This document shows, in pieces, positions 18,694-26,168 of a stretch of DNA of 64,000 nt (within the stretch, counting starts at the first letter, position 1; each line of letters starts with the position of its first letter). The notes beneath the pieces were generated by a model. It searched no databases, had not been told where the DNA came from, and saw only the letters and a program-made list of their open reading frames with translations. Made by a program: the position numbers and the translations under genes. Origin of the DNA: JAFRXK01 sp045603305 (GTDB lineage: Bacteria > Bacillota > Clostridia > Lachnospirales > Lachnospiraceae); NCBI GenBank assembly GCA_045603305.1, contig JAZULV010000079.1, forward strand, positions 1 to 64,000, in the 5' to 3' direction.

Positions 18694-18990
18694 CCCGCAA
18701 TTACGCACGGGCTGTCGCCCTATACATCCAGTCTTAAAATTGCCTATACGGAAGCAAGCTTCCGTCAGTCAATTTATGTGCTGTCCTCTACGTTCTCGCC
18801 GTGCCTAGCTCGCGAACACAGTTCGCTCCCACGCGGGCTGTCGCTACACTCCACGGTCTCGCCGTGCATAGCTCGCGAACATAGTTCGCTCGCACGCGGG
18901 CTGTCGCCCTATACATCTCCGTTTAAATATGCCTGTCGGAAAGCAAGCTTTCCACAGTCAATTTAACCGTAGATGTGCACGGCTCGTAGC
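18694..18990. repeat. GC-rich composite repeat element between oadB and oadA
   Basis: Two 51-bp direct copies (18794-18844 and 18857-18907, 48 of 51 identical) contain the inverted motif GCGAAC/GTTCGC and end in CACGCGGGCTGTCGC. A second module occurs on each side (18709-18775 and 18898-18964). Both copies start GGGCTGTCGCCCTATACATC, carry a palindrome (GGAAGCAAGCTTCC or GGAAAGCAAGCTTTCC) and end CAGTCAATTTA. The GC content is clearly above that of the neighbouring genes. It resembles a dispersed palindromic intergenic repeat or a small MITE-like element. It lies inside a transcribed operon and could act as an RNA structure. Confidence 0.8.
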
Positions 18991-18998
18991 TTTCGCGA

Positions 18999-20126
18999 TC
19001 ATTTTACACCGAATATTGCCATGAATGTTCCGGCGGCTACTGCTGTACCGATAACTCCGGCTACGTTAGGTCCCATAGCATGCATCAACAGGAAGTTTGT
19101 AGGGTCTGCCTCAGCACCAACCTTCTGTGATACTCTGGCTGCCATAGGAACCGCAGAAACACCAGCTGAACCGATAAGCGGGTTAACCTTACCCTTAGTA
19201 GCCCAGCACATAACCTTACCAAATACAACGCCGGCTGCAGTACCAAACATGAATGCCACAAGTCCAAGTACTACAATCTTTATAGTATCCCAGTTAAGGA
19301 ATGCTTCTGCACTTGTAGTCGCACCAACTGATGTACCAAGAAGGATAACTACGATGTACATAAGTGCATTTGATGCAGTCTCTGTAAGCTGACGTACAAC
19401 ACCACTCTCCTTAAAGAGGTTACCAAGCATAAGCATACCAACAAGTGGAGCTGTTGTAGGAAGTATCATACATACAACTATAGTAACGATTATAGGGAAA
19501 AGAATCTTCTCAAGCTTAGATACAGGTCTTAACTGTTCCATCTTAATCTTACGTTCTTTCTCTGTAGTTAAAAGCTTCATAATAGGTGGCTGAATAATAG
19601 GAACCAGTGACATATATGAATATGCCGCCACCGCGATAGGTCCCATAATAGCAGTCTGTCCAAGCTTACCTGCAAGGAAGATAGATGTAGGACCATCAGC
19701 ACCACCGATAATAGCGATTGCTGCCGCCGCCTTGTCTGAGAAACCTAAAAGCATCGCTCCGATATATGCTGCAAAAATACCGAACTGAGCAGCCGCACCT
19801 AAGAGGAAACTCTTCGGATTTGCAATAAGCGGACCAAAGTCGGTCATCGCACCAACGCCAAGGAAAATAAGTGAAGGAAGGATTGCCCACTCATCCAATA
19901 AGAAGAAGTAATGAAGCAGTCCACCCTCTTCCATAATCGGTGGATAAATATTAACAAGTAACATACCAAATGCTATCGGAACAAGAAGAAGTGGTTCGTA
20001 TTCCTTTTTGATAGCAAGAAACAGGAAAAAGCATGCCACACCAATCATAACATAATTGCCCCCACTAAGCTGGGCAAAGGCTGTCTGCTCGGCAAGATTT
20101 CCCAATGTATCAATAATACTGCTCAT
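18999..20126 (-). CDS. oadB: Na+-translocating decarboxylase beta subunit
   Basis: 375 residues, highly hydrophobic with about nine to eleven membrane segments. Hallmark motifs are the FLGVGAMTDFGPLIANP segment, the IIGGADGPTSIF segment with the sodium-site Asp, and the later GSAGVSAVPMAARV and LLMHAMGPNVAGVIG stretches. The subunit decarboxylates carboxybiotin and exports Na+. Families OadB, MmdB and GcdB are too alike to separate here. The operon contains both an OadA-type and an MmdA-type carboxyltransferase, so either could feed it. Confidence 0.93.
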   Translation of the reverse strand: MSSIIDTLGNLAEQTAFAQLSGGNYVMIGVACFFLFLAIKKEYEPLLLVPIAFGMLLVNIYPPIMEEGGLLHYFFLLDEWAILPSLIFLGVGAMTDFGPLIANPKSFLLGAAAQFGIFAAYIGAMLLGFSDKAAAAIAIIGGADGPTSIFLAGKLGQTAIMGPIAVAAYSYMSLVPIIQPPIMKLLTTEKERKIKMEQLRPVSKLEKILFPIIVTIVVCMILPTTAPLVGMLMLGNLFKESGVVRQLTETASNALMYIVVILLGTSVGATTSAEAFLNWDTIKIVVLGLVAFMFGTAAGVVFGKVMCWATKGKVNPLIGSAGVSAVPMAARVSQKVGAEADPTNFLLMHAMGPNVAGVIGTAVAAGTFMAIFGVK

Positions 20127-20188
20127 TTTCTAACCTCCATTTCTAATTGTTAATTTTCTCTCTTTGTTAATTACAATAGAAATGAAAA

Positions 20189-20557
20189 CTAGTTCATAGT
20201 AGCAAGAACACCGCCGGCTTCAACAGCGTCACCTACTGCGCAGTCAATACTTGCAATTGTACCATCCTGAGGAGCAACAACAGGAATCTCCATCTTCATT
20301 GCCTCAACGATAACAACAGGATCACCAGCCTTAACAGCCTGTCCTACACTTGCCTCAACCTTAAATACCTTACCAGCTGCTCCGGCTGTAATCTTAACAC
20401 CACCTGCACTGCCTGCCGCAGCCTTAGGAGCTGCTTTTGGGGCTGCCTTTGGAGCAGCCTTTGGAGCAGATGCTACAGGAGCTGCTGCACTACCATTTGT
20501 CTCTTCAACAGTTACATCATATGCTACACCATTTACTGTAATTGTATAACTCTTCAT
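20189..20557 (-). CDS. Biotin carboxyl carrier protein of the decarboxylase/transcarboxylase
   Basis: 122 residues. An N-terminal strand region MKSYTITVNGVAYDVTVEE leads to an Ala/Pro/Lys-rich flexible linker with APKAAPKA repeats (about 28-45). A biotinyl domain follows, with the biotin-accepting lysine in EAMKMEIP. This swinging arm moves CO2 between the carboxyltransferase and the membrane beta subunit. It is equivalent to the 1.3S subunit of transcarboxylase or to MmdC/GcdC. It lies 20 bp downstream of oadG. Confidence 0.93.
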   Translation of the reverse strand: MKSYTITVNGVAYDVTVEETNGSAAAPVASAPKAAPKAAPKAAPKAAAGSAGGVKITAGAAGKVFKVEASVGQAVKAGDPVVIVEAMKMEIPVVAPQDGTIASIDCAVGDAVEAGGVLATMN

Positions 20558-20577
20558 AAATTATATCCTCCGATTTT

Positions 20578-21372
20578 CTATGCTCTCTTCCAAGCATTGT
20601 TCTTAGCTCGTTTAATACTTCTTACTCTGAATCCGTCTACAGAAGTTCCTTCCATCGCAGCGATAGCAGCTGAAATAACAGCTATAAGCTCATAATCATC
20701 TATCTCTTCTTCAACTTCTGTACTCTCTATTGCAGCTGTATTAATCTCTTTAGCTGCTTCTATCTTCGCCTTCTTCTTATCCTCTGATCTCTTCTGGAAC
20801 TTAGAAATCAGCTTAAAGCTGGAGATAATAAAACTAATAAAAATAAGTACAACAAATACAGTACCCATTCCAAGAAGTGTATTAATAAGTGCTTTCATAA
20901 GAATCTCATTTACTGTAAGCACAGGGTCAGCAGTAATACTGCTAAGCTCCATGTTCTTATCAAATACTACCTGCATCTTCACCTGATGAACTGAATAATC
21001 TGCATCAATTGTTACAGAAAGGCTCTCCTCATCACGTTCAAGTACTCTGCCGACAATTCCATTATATGTACCAAACTCTTCAAGTGAACCTGTATATGAA
21101 GCAACTGCAGTCTTCATGATACTTAAATTCTTAGCCTCTTCAATCTTACTCATATCTGAAAGAGTCACGAATTCTTCATCATTCATCTCTTCGTATGCAG
21201 CTTCTTCTGTAAAGCTCTGCAAATATGTAAGATAATCCTCAGCCATAGCGTATACTTCGGCATCAGTCATATCATCACCGACTCCGGTAGTATTATCTGT
21301 TGTGCCGCAGGCTGTAAACACCATCATACAAAGCATCGCACATACAATTAATAATATCTTTTTAATTTTCAT
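20578..21372 (-). CDS. OadG-family gamma subunit with N-terminal lipoprotein domain
   Basis: 264 residues. A lipoprotein signal peptide (lipobox FTAC, Cys 22) is followed by an extracytoplasmic domain of about 135 residues. It resembles DUF3887-type ligand or stress domains and contains an AEDYLTYL start. One membrane span (about 160-185) comes next. A charged segment then leads to the OadG-like cytoplasmic tail DDYELIAVISAAIAAMEGTSVDG...VRSIKR. Ordinary OadG is about 80-120 residues and has only the span and tail. The extra lipid-anchored domain is therefore a fusion. It is the second gene of the operon. Confidence 0.8.
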   Translation of the reverse strand: MKIKKILLIVCAMLCMMVFTACGTTDNTTGVGDDMTDAEVYAMAEDYLTYLQSFTEEAAYEEMNDEEFVTLSDMSKIEEAKNLSIMKTAVASYTGSLEEFGTYNGIVGRVLERDEESLSVTIDADYSVHQVKMQVVFDKNMELSSITADPVLTVNEILMKALINTLLGMGTVFVVLIFISFIISSFKLISKFQKRSEDKKKAKIEAAKEINTAAIESTEVEEEIDDYELIAVISAAIAAMEGTSVDGFRVRSIKRAKNNAWKRA

Positions 21373-21386
21373 ATGGCCACCTCGTA

Positions 21387-22829
21387 TTAAACCGTGCCAT
21401 GCTTCTTCATAGGACGGTTTTCGATTTTTGTAAACAGCATCTCAAATGCGCCGATAACGTACTTTCTTGTATCCTTTGCATCTATAATATTGTCAACATA
21501 GCCTCTCTTAGCTGCTGAAATAACATTTGACTGAAGTGCTGCATACTCTGCTGCCTTCTCGCTAACTACTTCTGCACCATTACCTGCTGCAATCTCATCA
21601 GCATAAATAATCTTAGCTGCACTTGTAGCATCCATCATACCGATAGAAGCATCTGTCCATGCAAATGTCATATCTGCACCGATAGCCTTGCTGTTCATAG
21701 CCACATAAGATGTACCATAAGCCTCGCCAACAATTACGTTAACCTTAGGTACTGATGCATTAGCAAATGCATATATAAGCTTAGCTGCAGCCTTAGCAAT
21801 CTTAACTTCCTCACGCTTTGTAGCCTTGTAGCCCTTAACGCTTGTAAGTGAAAGCACAGGAATATTAAAAGCATCACAGAAGTTAACAAACTCTGCAGCC
21901 TTGTAGCAACCGTCAGCAGTAAGAACACTGTCAAACTTCTCTGCTACATTACCCTCTTCGTCAACAAGCTCGCTGCGGTTAGCAACAGCACCAACTGTTG
22001 TTCCGTTAAGACGGATAAAACCTGTAACCATCTCCTTAGCAAAGCCGGCCTTTGTCTCAAAGAAGAAATTATCATCAGAAATCATAGAAAGTGCAATAGA
22101 TGTATCTCCTGCACAGTTCTCGATACCTTCACAAACACGGTTAAGATCATCAGCTGTCTCATCATCTGCTGCACAATCTTCATTATTTGCAGGAAGAATA
22201 GAAATAAGTGTTCTAACCTTCTCGATAAGCTCTGCCTCATCACCTGCTACGTCTACAGTACCTGCTGCATCCTTAAAATCAACAGATGCTGTATCGCACT
22301 TAGATGCGATATTGCCATCAATAGCATTCGGTGAGTTAACAAACATCTTAGCCTTTGTCTCCATAAATGTGAAATCAGTAATAGCAGGAATTACAGCCAT
22401 ACCGCCTCCACATGTGCCCATAACCACTGTAATCTGTGGAATCACACCTGAAGCATTAACCTGGTCTAAGTATAAACCACCTAATGCATTAAGCGCATCT
22501 GTAGCCTCCTGAAGTCTTAAGCCGGCACAGTCAATAATACCGATAACCGGTGCTCCCATCTTCATAGCCATAGAATAAACCTGTGAAATCTTCTTAGCAT
22601 GCATCTCTCCTACAGAGCCGCCCAATACTGAAGCGTCCTGGCTGTATACATACACTAGATTACCTTCGATTGTACCATATCCGGTAACAACACCATCAGC
22701 AGGAGTCTCTTTAGCCAGCATGTTAAAGTCTGTGCTTCTTGCAGATACATAGCTGCCAATTTCTACGAAGCTCTGAGCATCAAGTAAGCTTTCAATTCTG
22801 CTACCTGCCTTTTTTGTTAAGTTACTCAT
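21387..22829 (-). CDS. mmdA: Acyl-CoA carboxyltransferase subunit (MmdA / transcarboxylase 12S type)
   Basis: 480 residues. Two crotonase-like halves form the carboxyltransferase. Oxyanion-hole glycines are seen in VVMGTCGGGMAVIPAITDF and in the second-half VIVGEAYGTSYVAMNSKAIGADM. The family moves CO2 between biotin and acyl-CoA (methylmalonyl/propionyl-CoA, sometimes glutaconyl- or malonyl-CoA). The true start is the ATG at 22829: GGAGG lies 8 bp before it and is part of an earlier in-frame ATG (22844) that lacks its own ribosome site. It is the first gene of the operon. The acyl-CoA substrate cannot be read from the sequence. Confidence 0.88.
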   Translation of the reverse strand: MSNLTKKAGSRIESLLDAQSFVEIGSYVSARSTDFNMLAKETPADGVVTGYGTIEGNLVYVYSQDASVLGGSVGEMHAKKISQVYSMAMKMGAPVIGIIDCAGLRLQEATDALNALGGLYLDQVNASGVIPQITVVMGTCGGGMAVIPAITDFTFMETKAKMFVNSPNAIDGNIASKCDTASVDFKDAAGTVDVAGDEAELIEKVRTLISILPANNEDCAADDETADDLNRVCEGIENCAGDTSIALSMISDDNFFFETKAGFAKEMVTGFIRLNGTTVGAVANRSELVDEEGNVAEKFDSVLTADGCYKAAEFVNFCDAFNIPVLSLTSVKGYKATKREEVKIAKAAAKLIYAFANASVPKVNVIVGEAYGTSYVAMNSKAIGADMTFAWTDASIGMMDATSAAKIIYADEIAAGNGAEVVSEKAAEYAALQSNVISAAKRGYVDNIIDAKDTRKYVIGAFEMLFTKIENRPMKKHGTV

Positions 22830-22883
22830 GTTGCAGTCCTCCATTTATTTTTATAAAGTAAAATCAAGTTTTCACCACATATC

Positions 22884-22912
22884 ATTGTAATGGTTATACT
22901 TACTTTTTTCAA
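22884..22912 (-). promoter_or_regulatory. Promoter of the carboxyltransferase/Na+ pump operon
   Basis: Minus strand TTGAAA (22907-22912), a 17-bp spacer and TACAAT (22884-22889), 54 bp before the mmdA start. Confidence 0.75.
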
Positions 22913-23000
22913 GTTAAATTTCCATAAAAATTGATTTGATGAAATAATATTTTAGTAATTTTGACAACAACATTATTATTTTAAAATAATACCTTCACTA

Positions 23001-23034
23001 AAAAAATCCTCCCGCGAAAACGCAGAAGGATTTT
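23001..23034 (-). terminator. Terminator of the sugar-binding protein gene
   Basis: Outer arms AAAATCCT/AGGATTTT and inner GCG/CGC, ending in a run of T on the minus strand, just after the stop at 23049. Confidence 0.8.
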
Positions 23035-23048
23035 ATACATATATACAT

Positions 23049-24134
23049 TTATTTAAGCTGGCTTTCCGTATAATATCCGGACTCTATAAGTTCCTCAACA
23101 TAATTAGATTTATCAACACATGTTGTTTCGTACACATATGCAGGAACGGTTTTCACACCGTTATTGTATGATACTGTGTCATTTACAGGCATTTCAGAAA
23201 TATTTAAAATAGCATCTATCATTTCAAGGGTCTTAACAATCATAAGTCCGGTATCAGCAAACACAGTCATTGTCTGCCTGCCTGTGGTAATACTTCTTAC
23301 AGAATCCAATGTACATCCGTATCCGGTGATAACAGGAAAGTTTCCAACATAATTATACTCTATAGCAGTTGCCACCTCCAAGGCTGTGGCATCGTCAACA
23401 CAATAAACAGCATCAAGTATCACTTCTTCATCATAGTAAGTATCAATCAATTCCGTCATTCTTTTCTGTGAAGTAACCGCAGGCTCACCTGTTACTTCGT
23501 CTGCCGGTTTTGCAACTACCGCCTCATAACTTGCTGCTCCCGACAAAATAGTAAGCACACCCGAATCAATATATGGCTGCAGCACCTCAATAGCATCATA
23601 AAAATAACTTTGCGCCACTTCGTCACCGGCATTACCGGCAAACAGCTCTAATGTATAGGTTCTGTTCTCAGGACATACATCAAGCTCAAGGGCATCAACA
23701 ATATACTGACCTTGTTTATAGCCTATATCAGAGGTGTCAATGGTTACAAAGCATGATACTGCATCACTGTTTAATATAAGATCTTTATATGAAATTATGT
23801 CAATTCCTTTTTCTTTTGCAGGTAAAAGAATATCAACGAGGCTGCCTGCATCAACAGGAGCCACTACTATAATTCTGCAGTCTGATTCAATCATATGCTG
23901 TATCTGCTCAGCCTGAACACTGGCATCCCCACCTGCGAACTGCAAATCCACATCATATCCGGCTTCAGATAAGGCATTTTTCATAGTGTTACCTTCCTGA
24001 TTCCATGTTAACTCTTCTACTGAAGGCATGGATATGCCAATTTTAAGCTTATATACTTCTTTATTATCATCACATCCGACACAAAGTGCAACTATAAGTA
24101 TCACACTTAAAAAAGCAACTATTCTGCGTTTCAT
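23049..24134 (-). CDS. Periplasmic-binding-protein-like sugar lipoprotein, orphan
   Basis: 361 residues. A lipoprotein signal (lipobox LCVGC) is followed by a type I periplasmic binding fold: KIGISMPSVEELTWNQEGNTMKNAL, then the domain IIVVAPVDAGSLVDILLPAKEKGIDIISYK. This is the RbsB/ChvE/XylF class that binds monosaccharides. No permease or ATPase gene is adjacent, so it may serve a distant ABC transporter or a sensor kinase. I chose the ATG at 24134 because GGAGG lies 7 bp upstream. The ligand is unknown. Confidence 0.85.
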   Translation of the reverse strand: MKRRIVAFLSVILIVALCVGCDDNKEVYKLKIGISMPSVEELTWNQEGNTMKNALSEAGYDVDLQFAGGDASVQAEQIQHMIESDCRIIVVAPVDAGSLVDILLPAKEKGIDIISYKDLILNSDAVSCFVTIDTSDIGYKQGQYIVDALELDVCPENRTYTLELFAGNAGDEVAQSYFYDAIEVLQPYIDSGVLTILSGAASYEAVVAKPADEVTGEPAVTSQKRMTELIDTYYDEEVILDAVYCVDDATALEVATAIEYNYVGNFPVITGYGCTLDSVRSITTGRQTMTVFADTGLMIVKTLEMIDAILNISEMPVNDTVSYNNGVKTVPAYVYETTCVDKSNYVEELIESGYYTESQLK

Positions 24135-24251
24135 CACATACCTCCGTAACCAGTCGTGTAAATATAATATCATATCTTATGCGGAACAAACAAGGTAAAA
24201 ACCGGTATAAGACAAGAAAAAGACCGAAAGCAGAATGCTCTCGGCCTGTCA

Positions 24252-24336
24252 TGCAGTTGACGGGACTTGAACCCGTACGAGCGCTATGCTCACTAGATCC
24301 TTAGTCTAGCGCGTATGCCAATTCCGCCACAACTGC
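24252..24336 (-). tRNA. tRNA-Leu (anticodon AAG)
   Basis: 85-nt type II tRNA. Acceptor arms GCAGTTG/CAACTGC, a T-arm with GGGTTCAAGTCCC and a long variable arm are seen. The anticodon stem CTAGA/TCTAG encloses loop CTAAGGA, giving AAG. CCA is not encoded. An A34 leucine tRNA in bacteria would need deamination to inosine by TadA. The gene is divergent from a second tRNA-Leu. Confidence 0.92.
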
Positions 24337-24370
24337 GTATGTATTTGTCCGTCTCGCTGAAGACTTAGTT

Positions 24371-24399
24371 ATAATATCATCTATTTATTATTTTGTCAA
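24371..24399 (-). promoter_or_regulatory. Promoter of tRNA-Leu(AAG)
   Basis: Minus strand TTGACA (24394-24399), a 17-bp spacer and TATTAT (24371-24376), about 35 bp before the tRNA. Confidence 0.8.
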
Positions 24400-24545
24400 C
24401 ACTTCTTTTAAATTTTTTTAATTTTTTATTCTGTTTGATTATTATGTTCAAATCCTGCAATATTTTACTTAACAAATAAGTTTTAATTATGATTATTCGT
24501 TGTCACATTTATCTCTTTACATCATTTGCCATAACCAAAAACAAG

Positions 24546-24574
24546 TTGACATTTATATTATTCCTTGATATACT
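24546..24574 (+). promoter_or_regulatory. Promoter of tRNA-Leu(CAG)
   Basis: TTGACA (24546-24551), a 17-bp spacer and TATACT (24569-24574), 18 bp before the tRNA. Between the two tRNA promoters the sequence is AT-rich, and I see nothing else in it. Confidence 0.8.
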
Positions 24575-24592
24575 AATTTAGCATTTGATTTA

Positions 24593-24676
24593 GCAGTTGT
24601 GGCGGAATTGGCATACGCGCATGATTCAGGTTCATGTCCACGTACGTGGGTTCGGGTTCAAGTCCCGTCAACTGCA
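24593..24676 (+). tRNA. tRNA-Leu (anticodon CAG)
   Basis: 84-nt type II tRNA. The first 28 and last 23 nt are identical to the AAG tRNA on the other strand. The anticodon stem CATGA/TCATG encloses loop TTCAGGT, giving CAG. The variable arm differs. CCA is not encoded. Confidence 0.93.
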
Positions 24677-24682
24677 CTTACT

Positions 24683-24710
24683 AAGGATGGAAGGTTATAC
24701 CTCCATCCTT
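24683..24710 (+). terminator. Terminator of tRNA-Leu(CAG)
   Basis: Arms AAGGATGG and CCATCCTT with inner GG/CC, followed by TTCT, 7 bp after the tRNA. Confidence 0.75.
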
Positions 24711-24728
24711 TTCTATTACATATAAAAA

Positions 24729-24753
24729 AGGAACCCGGATATTCAGGTTCCTT
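24729..24753 (-). terminator. Terminator of the 83-residue hypothetical gene
   Basis: Perfect arms AAGGAACC and GGTTCCTT with T6 on the minus strand, 8 bp after the stop at 24761. Confidence 0.85.
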
Positions 24754-24760
24754 AGATGGT

Positions 24761-25012
24761 CTAATCTATCTTCTCGGCACTTACTACTACCTGACAGTTA
24801 GCATAGTCCGGCAGTGTTATAATCGCACTACTCTCTTCTGAGTCTCTTCCAAGCCTGCCATTCACCAAGTTAGCCAGAGCTCTGATTGCCTTCTTATCAC
24901 TATCAGCCTCTACCGTAACGCCTTCTATGTATAAAAGTATGTCCCTCTTTTCTTCACGGGGCAACTTACCTTTTTTCGCCTTTATGTCCTCTATTGCAAA
25001 CTTATAATACAT
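24761..25012 (-). CDS. Hypothetical protein, 83 residues
   Basis: I do not recognise it. The protein starts MYYKFAIEDIKAKKGKLPREEKRDILLYIEG and is soluble and charged with no signal peptide or Cys motif. An in-frame ATG at 25036 would add 8 residues. I chose 25012 because GGAGGAG lies directly upstream within that extension. It has its own terminator and is divergent from the small HTH-like gene. It is coding by its codon pattern and good ribosome site; the function is unknown. Confidence 0.6.
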   Translation of the reverse strand: MYYKFAIEDIKAKKGKLPREEKRDILLYIEGVTVEADSDKKAIRALANLVNGRLGRDSEESSAIITLPDYANCQVVVSAEKID

Positions 25013-25142
25013 TTTCTCCTCCAAAACCACACTCATACGAAATCAGTCTATATTATATTTTATTAAAAAGCAAGTAATTTTTACACAGGCTGCAGTTTAT
25101 ATCAAAATATATCACTTATTAATCTTTCAGGAGAACTTTACT

Positions 25143-25496
25143 GTGGATACAAATATTAAATCAATCAAATCTGAATTAAAAAAATACAGAAGACTTCAAA
25201 TCCTCTTCAATTTTCACACATCGGCAAAACACAATGCAGAAAACCGGTACTTTCTAAAAATCATTCATGCCATAGACATTTTACGTCTGCTGCCAAGGCA
25301 TGGTGAAATTTATTACAAAATACTATACTACAATTATCTATCCCCTGAAATATACTTTGATACTTACGAAATCATTAGTGCCTTACATCATGATGGTATA
25401 TTTCTTTCCTCCAGAACATATTTCAGATACAAAAACAAGGCACTGAACCTGATTGCAGAAATTATAACTGCCACGAACAGCAGGACTACAATTTAA
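25143..25496 (+). CDS. Small protein resembling phage late-gene activators (ArpU/RinA/sigma-70-like)
   Basis: 117 residues starting at GTG with AGGAGA 9 bp upstream. The layout is that of ArpU/RinA/DUF1492-type phage regulators: a basic helix KSELKKYRRLQ at the N-terminus, a central LRLLPRHGEIYYKILYYNYLSPE and a C-terminal helix-turn-helix-like LSSRTYFRYKNKALNLIAEII. No other phage gene is nearby, so it is an isolated gene or a remnant. The similarity is by pattern only. Confidence 0.45.
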   Translation: MDTNIKSIKSELKKYRRLQILFNFHTSAKHNAENRYFLKIIHAIDILRLLPRHGEIYYKILYYNYLSPEIYFDTYEIISALHHDGIFLSSRTYFRYKNKALNLIAEIITATNSRTTI

Positions 25497-25532
25497 AAAG
25501 TCCTTATGTTAAGCTACTAACAAAAGGACTTT
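25497..25532 (-). terminator. Terminator of infC-rpmI-rplT (bidirectional hairpin)
   Basis: Arms AAAGTCCTT and AAGGACTTT with T5 on the minus strand, 20 bp after the rplT stop. The hairpin begins right after the stop of the plus-strand HTH-like gene and may serve both. Confidence 0.8.
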
Positions 25533-25552
25533 AAAAATCATAATATTCTATA

Positions 25553-25909
25553 TTAGCTAAGCTTAGCCTTTGCAACGTCTACAAGCTTTGCAAAACCTTC
25601 TGCATCATTAACAGCCATATCAGCAAGGATCTTTCTGTTCATCTCAACTCCTGCGAGCTTAAGACCATACATAAATCTGCTGTATGATAATCCGTTGATT
25701 CTTGCAGCAGCGTTGATACGAGCAATCCAGAGCTGTCTGAACTGTCTCTTCTTCTGCTTTCTGCCTGCGTATGAACTAGCTAAAGCTCTCATAACTGACT
25801 GCTTTGCAATTCTATACTGCTTTGATCTGGCACCTCTATATCCCTTAGCGAGCTTTAATACTCTGTTATGCTTTTTTCTAGCATTCATTCCGCCTTTTAC
25901 TCTTGCCAT
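25553..25909 (-). CDS. rplT: 50S ribosomal protein L20
   Basis: 118 residues, full length. It begins MARVKGGMNARKKHNRVLKLAKGYRGARSK with the typical basic N-terminal extension and ends in the globular domain that binds 23S rRNA. L20 also binds its own leader mRNA and represses the operon. It is third in infC-rpmI-rplT, 33 bp after rpmI. Confidence 0.98.
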   Translation of the reverse strand: MARVKGGMNARKKHNRVLKLAKGYRGARSKQYRIAKQSVMRALASSYAGRKQKKRQFRQLWIARINAAARINGLSYSRFMYGLKLAGVEMNRKILADMAVNDAEGFAKLVDVAKAKLS

Positions 25910-25942
25910 TTTAAGTTTCCTCCTTCTATATCAATCCAGCAA

Positions 25943-26140
25943 TTAGATGTATGGTAAAATCTTCTTCATTACTTTTGCGTTTGTTGAATCTGTAACAGTT
26001 GATTTTCTTAAGTTTCTCTTTCTCTTAGTTGACTTCTTTGTAAGGATGTGGCTCTTGTAAGCCTTCATTCTCTTTAACTTTCCTGTACCAGTCTTCTTAA
26101 AACGCTTTGCTGCTGCTCTGCTTGTCTTTACCTTTGGCAT
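25943..26140 (-). CDS. rpmI: 50S ribosomal protein L35
   Basis: 65 residues. Highly basic, starting MPKVKTSRAAAKRFKKTGTGKLKR and containing the SHILTKKSTKRKRNLRK stretch of L35. It lies between infC (28 bp) and rplT in the conserved order. Confidence 0.98.
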   Translation of the reverse strand: MPKVKTSRAAAKRFKKTGTGKLKRMKAYKSHILTKKSTKRKRNLRKSTVTDSTNAKVMKKILPYI

Positions 26141-26168
26141 GATAATGTCCTCCTTAATCTACCGTTGT

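Noticed and set aside
18650..18700. N-terminal extension of OadA to the ATG at 18700
   Set aside because: The extension includes the AGGAGG ribosome site of the conserved start at 18649 and matches no OadA sequence.
18778..18966. 62-codon frame with repeated AREHSSLARGLS-like peptide
   Set aside because: It is a translation of the GC-rich direct repeats between oadB and oadA, with no ribosome site.
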